The notes under the pieces are model-generated. The model ran no database searches. It saw nothing but the letters and a program-made list of their open reading frames with translations, and was not told where the DNA came from. DNA of 10,718 nt from Candidatus Poseidoniaceae archaeon (GTDB lineage Archaea; Thermoplasmatota; Poseidoniia; Poseidoniales; Poseidoniaceae). Position 1 is the stretch's first letter; the number at the start of each line of letters is the position of its first letter. The stretch is from contig JASLVI010000046.1 of NCBI GenBank assembly GCA_030741455.1, positions 1 to 10,718 on the forward strand. Reading direction: 5' to 3'. Both the position numbers and the translations under genes were made by a program. Shown in pieces: positions 7,246 through 10,718 of the stretch.

Positions 7246-7657
7246 GCAGTGAAAGTCGTCTCAACGATACGTGAATGGGAGGTAGGTGATCGGAGATGCG
7301 ATGCCTGGTCGTTTTTGGAGGATAGAGATTCGGAGAAAGGGCCATATTAACAACGTCTTGCTTCGAAATCGACGCCAATGATGATGCTGGCCAGAGTTCA
7401 AGTTCGACGGAGTCATCATTCAGATAATCGATGCATACAGCAGGTATACGGGCAAGTTCCAACCGTTTTGCAACTGCAAATCGGTGATGCCCATCGAGAA
7501 TGGTTCCTGTTGCCTTATCGGCAATCAATGGCTTCGTGAACCCATCCCACCTGAGTGTCATTTCCAGAAGCTTTTCCATGTTCTTGACCTTGATTTCTTC
7601 ATGCGCTTTCAACCACTCGACAGGAACCAACCGAACATCACTTTCCTCCCAAGACAT
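7211..7657 (-). CDS. SerK-like free serine kinase (ParB/Srx fold), compact form
   Basis: Archaeal SerK transfers phosphate from ADP to free L-serine, giving O-phosphoserine for cysteine and serine metabolism. This 148-residue protein has the SerK landmarks in order: LVPVEWLKAHEE (10-21), where Glu20 aligns with the catalytic Glu30 of Thermococcus SerK; LDGHHRFA (54-61), the phosphate-binding signature of the ParB/SerK fold; IDYLNDDSVELELWP (76-90); and PPKTTRH (113-119) followed by LPPIHVSLRRL. It is clearly shorter than the ~240-residue Thermococcus enzyme as I recall it. The part missing is the insert between the DGHHR half and the PKTTRH end. The ATG at 7655-7657 was chosen because homology begins right after it; the frame extends to 7798 but would overlap the divergent gene. 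ATTAT 25-29 bases upstream could be a TATA box. The family call is good; serine as substrate is inferred. Confidence 0.72.
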   Translation of the reverse strand: MSWEESDVRLVPVEWLKAHEEIKVKNMEKLLEMTLRWDGFTKPLIADKATGTILDGHHRFAVAKRLELARIPAVCIDYLNDDSVELELWPASSLASISKQDVVNMALSPNLYPPKTTRHRISDHLPPIHVSLRRLSLLTPSQPGENES

Positions 7658-7680
7658 GCAAGTTCTAATCGAATTCACAG

Positions 7681-7687
7681 GATAATG
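7681..7687 (-). promoter_or_regulatory. Possible TATA box for the SerK-like gene
   Basis: On the minus strand this reads CATTATC, centred about 26 bases before the ATG at 7657, the right spacing for a leaderless archaeal transcript. The match is short and the surrounding sequence is AT-rich, so it is only suggestive. On the plus strand the same site lies upstream of the candidate starts of the tRNA nucleotidyltransferase gene. Confidence 0.25.
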
Positions 7688-7743
7688 CTTTGTCTCGGAT
7701 GTACACGCAAGGATGGATGTCGAGCATGCAACCCGAGCGCGGA

Positions 7744-9042
7744 ATGGAGGAATTGCCTCTTCTCCCTCGCTTGCAGACAATGATTGAACGACTTCCAAAA
7801 AGCCTGATGAATATACTAGATTGGTTCAAAGTTAACGATGCAGATGTTTGGATTGTAGGTGGAGCAATTCGAAATGCGCTTTTGGGCACGGACATTCATG
7901 AATACGATCTTGCAACAACGTTGACACCTGAAGCAATGGAAGCATACCCCGATACGATTCCAACAGGACGACAATATGGAACCATAACATTTCGAAATGA
8001 TGGCGATAGTTACGAAGTCACAACGTTGCGGACCGAAATGGGCTACAACGACGGCCGTCGACCCGATGAAGTCCACTGGGGAGATTCGCTTCTTGTCGAC
8101 CTTTCAAGAAGAGATTTGACCATGAATGCGATCGCTGTAAACGTCTCAAAACTAACATACTATGACCCATTCAATGGTTACGATGATTTGAACAATCAAC
8201 GAATACGTTCTGTTGGAGAGCCTGTCAAGCGATTGAGCGAGGATGCATTGCGTATTTTACGATGTTATCGATTTATGGATCAAGGCAAGGCAGGGATCTG
8301 GTGGCCAGAAAACCAACTTGCTGAAGCACTACGAACCACCAAACCAATGCTTTCACGAATCGCATCTGAACGTATTTGGTCCGAATTTAAGCGAATTCTT
8401 TTGGGGAAACAAGCATCACAAATCGTTCAAAGAATGGCTGATGATGGCATTCTAAAGCAACTTTTTGATATTGATTGGGTCCAATACGATGCGCCCATCC
8501 AGATTCTTGACCATCTCGAAGGAAATGATGTAATCGATCGGCTCGTCGTATTGATGAGAAACTTCGGTTCAAAGGATTGTGAACGCCTCGCAACAAAACT
8601 TCGGCTAAGCGGTAAGGAGAAGAAAGAATTCCTCTTCCGTCATTCAAAATTGGGCCATATTCCAGAGAACATGGATTCGTCAATACGAATCTATGCCGCA
8701 GCGGTTGGAATGTGGAGTCATCAGCATTTGCACATCGAGAAACTGTTTGCTGCTCATGATTCTTGGGTCAGCGATTATTCGGAAGAGGATGTTCAAAGAT
8801 GCATCGACCGATTGAATCAACTCAACGTTGATTTCAAAGTTCAACCATTAGCGAATGGCGAGTACATCATGCAGCAAACAAACATGTCCGAAGGACCAAC
8901 ATTAGGTGCACTCAAGGCATGGCTCTTCTATGAGCAAATCGCTCGTAACTTACAATCATTGGACGAGATTGACAGATTGCTTTGCACATTATCTTGGCAG
9001 ACAGACGATGCATCGCGTTGGCCAAAACTTCAATTCCCTTAA
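7744..9042 (+). CDS. Class II (bacterial-type) tRNA nucleotidyltransferase / poly(A)-polymerase family protein
   Basis: Members add or repair the 3' CCA of tRNA, or add poly(A). Numbering from the ATG at 7744 (432 residues): WIVGGAIRNALLG (36-48) is motif A's nucleotide-binding loop, followed by EYDLATTLTPEAM (53-65). PTGRQYGTITF (73-83) and LSRRDLTMNA (120-129) are the next family blocks. SEDALRILRCYRF (165-177) holds the EDxxR base-selecting motif (Glu166, Asp167, Arg170), and ASERIW (207-212) is motif E. The catalytic pair is usually D-x-D; here the first Asp is Glu53. Archaea normally carry class I CCA enzymes, so this bacterial-type gene suggests transfer. The helical C-terminal half is diverged, so CCA-adding, CC- or A-adding and poly(A) activity cannot be told apart. 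Starts at 7699, 7717 and 7726 are alternatives; no ribosome-binding site decides. It is divergent from the SerK-like gene. Confidence 0.82.
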   Translation: MEELPLLPRLQTMIERLPKSLMNILDWFKVNDADVWIVGGAIRNALLGTDIHEYDLATTLTPEAMEAYPDTIPTGRQYGTITFRNDGDSYEVTTLRTEMGYNDGRRPDEVHWGDSLLVDLSRRDLTMNAIAVNVSKLTYYDPFNGYDDLNNQRIRSVGEPVKRLSEDALRILRCYRFMDQGKAGIWWPENQLAEALRTTKPMLSRIASERIWSEFKRILLGKQASQIVQRMADDGILKQLFDIDWVQYDAPIQILDHLEGNDVIDRLVVLMRNFGSKDCERLATKLRLSGKEKKEFLFRHSKLGHIPENMDSSIRIYAAAVGMWSHQHLHIEKLFAAHDSWVSDYSEEDVQRCIDRLNQLNVDFKVQPLANGEYIMQQTNMSEGPTLGALKAWLFYEQIARNLQSLDEIDRLLCTLSWQTDDASRWPKLQFP

Positions 9043-9060
9043 GTGACTAGTCTCATCATA

Positions 9061-9075
9061 CCCCAACGGTTGAGG
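9061..9075. promoter_or_regulatory. Imperfect palindrome with weak ribosome-binding site before the EF-hand gene
   Basis: CCCCAACGGTTGAGG is an imperfect 15-base palindrome centred on 9068 (arms of 7 with one mismatch). Its right end, TGAGG (9071-9075), lies 10 bases before the ATG at 9086 and could pair weakly with 16S rRNA. It may be an operator or simply a chance palindrome containing a ribosome-binding site. Confidence 0.25.
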
Positions 9076-9085
9076 ACGTGTCTGA

Positions 9086-10006
9086 ATGTCTGTCAAAGAA
9101 GTACTAAAAGCGAAAATGGAGCAACATATTCAAGAAATGGTTGCTACAAATCCAATGATTGGTCAATTGAACACACAATTCACGAGTTGGCTACTCGGTT
9201 CTGGCCTCACTGGAACTGAAATCATCAAAATGATCGATACAAACATGGACGCCACCATTCAACCAGTGGAATTGTCAACTGCACTTCAAGAGACTACTGG
9301 AACACAACCGCCTGGTTGGGTCATCAACGGACTCATGTCGGTTCTCGACATGGATAAAGATGGAAACGTGACCGTTGCAGATCTTCATACCTATTTCGAA
9401 GCCATCGGTTTGCCAAGCGGTATTGAGGAAATGCCTGAACCTGAAGAAGATGAATTTGAAGAACTCAATCAAGAGATTGAGGAAGAAGCAAGAAGGCAAG
9501 CTGAGGAGCTCATCCGTCAACAAGAAGCTGAACAACAACGCTTGCTTGAGGAACAACAAGCAAGAGAGGCGGCTGAACGTGAAGCTGAAGAACAAGCAAA
9601 GAGAGAAGAAGAGGCTGTAAAAGCAAAGCCACAACCAATCATTCTCGAAGAAGATGGGACCACTGTTGGTCATGCACGATTCATCGAGATTCTTGAAGGA
9701 ATGAAACTTAGTAGCGAACGCCGACAATTTATTACACAATCTCCTACACAATCCTGTCAAATTCAAATTTCATCTGTCGAAAAGACACTTGTTGGTCAAG
9801 GTCCTTTGAAAAATGGGATGACCATTATTGGAACATTGTCCGAAGATAGCAACATTGAGGTTGAACTCCAGCTGCCCGCTGAAGCAAATGAGCAGGCTAT
9901 GATGTTTCAATCAAATCATAGAATAGAAGCAGATGCCCAGATTTGTGATTGGAATGTTGGACGTAAGCGAGCAATCTTCAGTGCAACCGAGTTCCGTTAT
10001 CTATAG
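9086..10006 (+). CDS. EF-hand / coiled-coil protein with C-terminal beta domain
   Basis: A 306-residue acidic protein with three parts. First is a helical N-terminus with two EF-hand loops. DTNMDATIQPVE (51-62) has all ligand positions (Asp51, Asn53, Asp55, Glu62), with Ala where Gly is usual. DMDKDGNVTVAD (88-99) is textbook except for Asp at position 12. The 37-residue spacing is that of a paired EF-hand, so calcium binding is likely. Second is a proline/glutamate linker (116-122) and a long Glu/Gln/Arg-rich coiled coil (about 122-180). Third is a beta-rich C-terminal domain (about 190-306) that I do not recognise; an OB-like fold is possible but unproven. There is no signal peptide or membrane helix, so it is probably cytosolic. 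It follows the tRNA nucleotidyltransferase gene by 43 bases and may be co-transcribed. It could be a calcium-responsive structural or adaptor protein; the function is unknown. Confidence 0.78.
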   Translation: MSVKEVLKAKMEQHIQEMVATNPMIGQLNTQFTSWLLGSGLTGTEIIKMIDTNMDATIQPVELSTALQETTGTQPPGWVINGLMSVLDMDKDGNVTVADLHTYFEAIGLPSGIEEMPEPEEDEFEELNQEIEEEARRQAEELIRQQEAEQQRLLEEQQAREAAEREAEEQAKREEEAVKAKPQPIILEEDGTTVGHARFIEILEGMKLSSERRQFITQSPTQSCQIQISSVEKTLVGQGPLKNGMTIIGTLSEDSNIEVELQLPAEANEQAMMFQSNHRIEADAQICDWNVGRKRAIFSATEFRYL

Positions 10007-10718
10007 AAGGCTACGTGCAACAACAATACGTTGGACTTCTTGCGTTCCTTCATAGATTTGGGTGATTTTCGCATCCCTGAAGAATCGCTCAACTGGGAAT
10101 TCTTTGGTGTAACCATATCCACCATGAATCTGAATGGCACGTTCTGAAACCCACATTGCTGTATCACCAGCGTACAACTTCGCCATACTGGCTTCTTTTG
10201 TATGACGTGGTCCATCGTGTTCGTAGTGCTGTTGCTTAGCCCATGAAGCCTTGTAGACCAGGTGTCGAGACGCTTCGATTCGAGTAGCCATGTCCGCTAA
10301 GTATCCCATGATCATTTGATGATGAGCGATTGGTTTTCCAAAAGCTTCCCGCTCATGGGCATACTTGAGGGATGCTTCGTAAGCACCTTGGGCGATGCCA
10401 AGCGCTTGAGCAGCAATTCCAATTCTGGAGTTGTCAAGAGCGTTCATTGCAATCGGGAAACCATTTCCAGCACCCTTGATGACGTTTTCAACAGGAACCT
10501 TACAATTCTCTAATATGAGCGTACAGGTATCGGAAGATCGAATTCCGAGTTTGTCTTCTTTCTTGCCGACTGAGAATCCTTCAAATGATGCGTCAACAAT
10601 GAATGCTGTCGTGCCTCCATGCTTCTTGACACCGTAATCTGGATGATCAACATCTTTGGCAAAAAGGACGATGATTTTTGCTTGGACACCATTCGTGACC
10701 CACATTTTCTCGCCGTTG
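10001..10718 (-). CDS. Acyl-CoA dehydrogenase (short/medium-chain type), N-terminal part outside window
   Basis: This FAD enzyme oxidises acyl-CoA to trans-2-enoyl-CoA in fatty-acid or branched-chain degradation, passing electrons to an electron-transfer flavoprotein. The frame is open to the right edge: NGEK precedes MWVTNG, matching the family's LNGxKxWITNG, so the ATG at 10705 is internal and the true start lies beyond the window. About 240 of an expected ~380-residue protein are visible. Present are GIRSSDTC in the middle beta domain, EREAFGKPI, and the C-terminal signature QIHGGYGYTKEFPVERFFRD. IYEGTQEVQR follows, whose Glu (codon 10049-10051) sits where butyryl-CoA dehydrogenases have the catalytic base. 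The chain is intact to its TAG stop. Chain-length preference cannot be read from this portion. The gene is convergent with the EF-hand gene and overlaps it by 6 bases. Confidence 0.92.
   Translation of the reverse strand, partial: NGEKMWVTNGVQAKIIVLFAKDVDHPDYGVKKHGGTTAFIVDASFEGFSVGKKEDKLGIRSSDTCTLILENCKVPVENVIKGAGNGFPIAMNALDNSRIGIAAQALGIAQGAYEASLKYAHEREAFGKPIAHHQMIMGYLADMATRIEASRHLVYKASWAKQQHYEHDGPRHTKEASMAKLYAGDTAMWVSERAIQIHGGYGYTKEFPVERFFRDAKITQIYEGTQEVQRIVVARSLL

Noticed and set aside
7246..7743. Search for a tRNA or small RNA between the M61 and nucleotidyltransferase genes
   Set aside because: The stretch is mostly the SerK-like coding region; the remaining ~85 bases (7658-7743) show no cloverleaf or stable hairpin by eye.
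7658..7798. Upstream extension of the SerK-like frame to a start at 7798
   Set aside because: SerK similarity begins just after the ATG at 7657. The extension has no matching family sequence and would overlap the start of the divergent nucleotidyltransferase gene.
9275..9766. Open frame of 163 codons on the minus strand
   Set aside because: It lies antisense to the EF-hand/coiled-coil gene; its Leu/Phe/Ser-rich product is the mirror of Glu/Gln/Lys codons and has no domain.

Overview
The window looks like archaeal chromosome, most likely a marine planktonic euryarchaeon of the Marine Group II / Poseidoniales type. The lineage is an inference, without a database search. It rests on a HTH_10 (Bat-type) regulator, a SerK-like serine kinase, very tight gene packing, and a mix of few Shine-Dalgarno sites with a TATA-like element placed for leaderless transcription. 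GC content is moderate. I recognise no mobile element, CRISPR array, rRNA or tRNA gene, and every stretch longer than 100 bases is coding.

Layout from left to right. (1) The 3' part of a thymidylate kinase gene with a long C-terminal extension of unknown function (2-1096, +). (2) A convergent DUF2085-like membrane protein (1081-1800, -), divergent from a small three-helix membrane protein (1853-2485, +). (3) A probable four-gene + strand operon: HTH_10 regulator (2531-3403), protein-isoaspartate-methyltransferase-like protein (3419-4387), HEAT-repeat protein (4397-5407) and a PDZ-containing M61 aminopeptidase (5404-7245). Gaps are 15 and 9 bases, followed by a 4-base ATGA overlap. A TATA-like element inside an inverted repeat lies just before the regulator. 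(4) A compact SerK-like protein (7211-7657, -), convergent with the peptidase. (5) A class II, bacterial-type tRNA nucleotidyltransferase (about 7744-9042, +) followed by an EF-hand/coiled-coil protein (9086-10006, +). (6) The 3' part of an acyl-CoA dehydrogenase gene (10001-10718, -), which runs off the right edge.

How the genes may work together. The four-gene operon joins a transcription factor to a divergent protein-repair-family methyltransferase, a helical-repeat scaffold and a PDZ aminopeptidase. That suggests protein damage handling or peptide turnover, but this is only inferred from context. The other genes are metabolic (dTMP kinase, serine kinase, acyl-CoA dehydrogenase) or tRNA maturation genes with no evident shared pathway. 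The most interesting candidates are the operon with its degenerate methyltransferase, the putative autoregulatory operator, the CCA-type enzyme with an E-x-D catalytic motif, the compact SerK, and the EF-hand/coiled-coil/beta protein.
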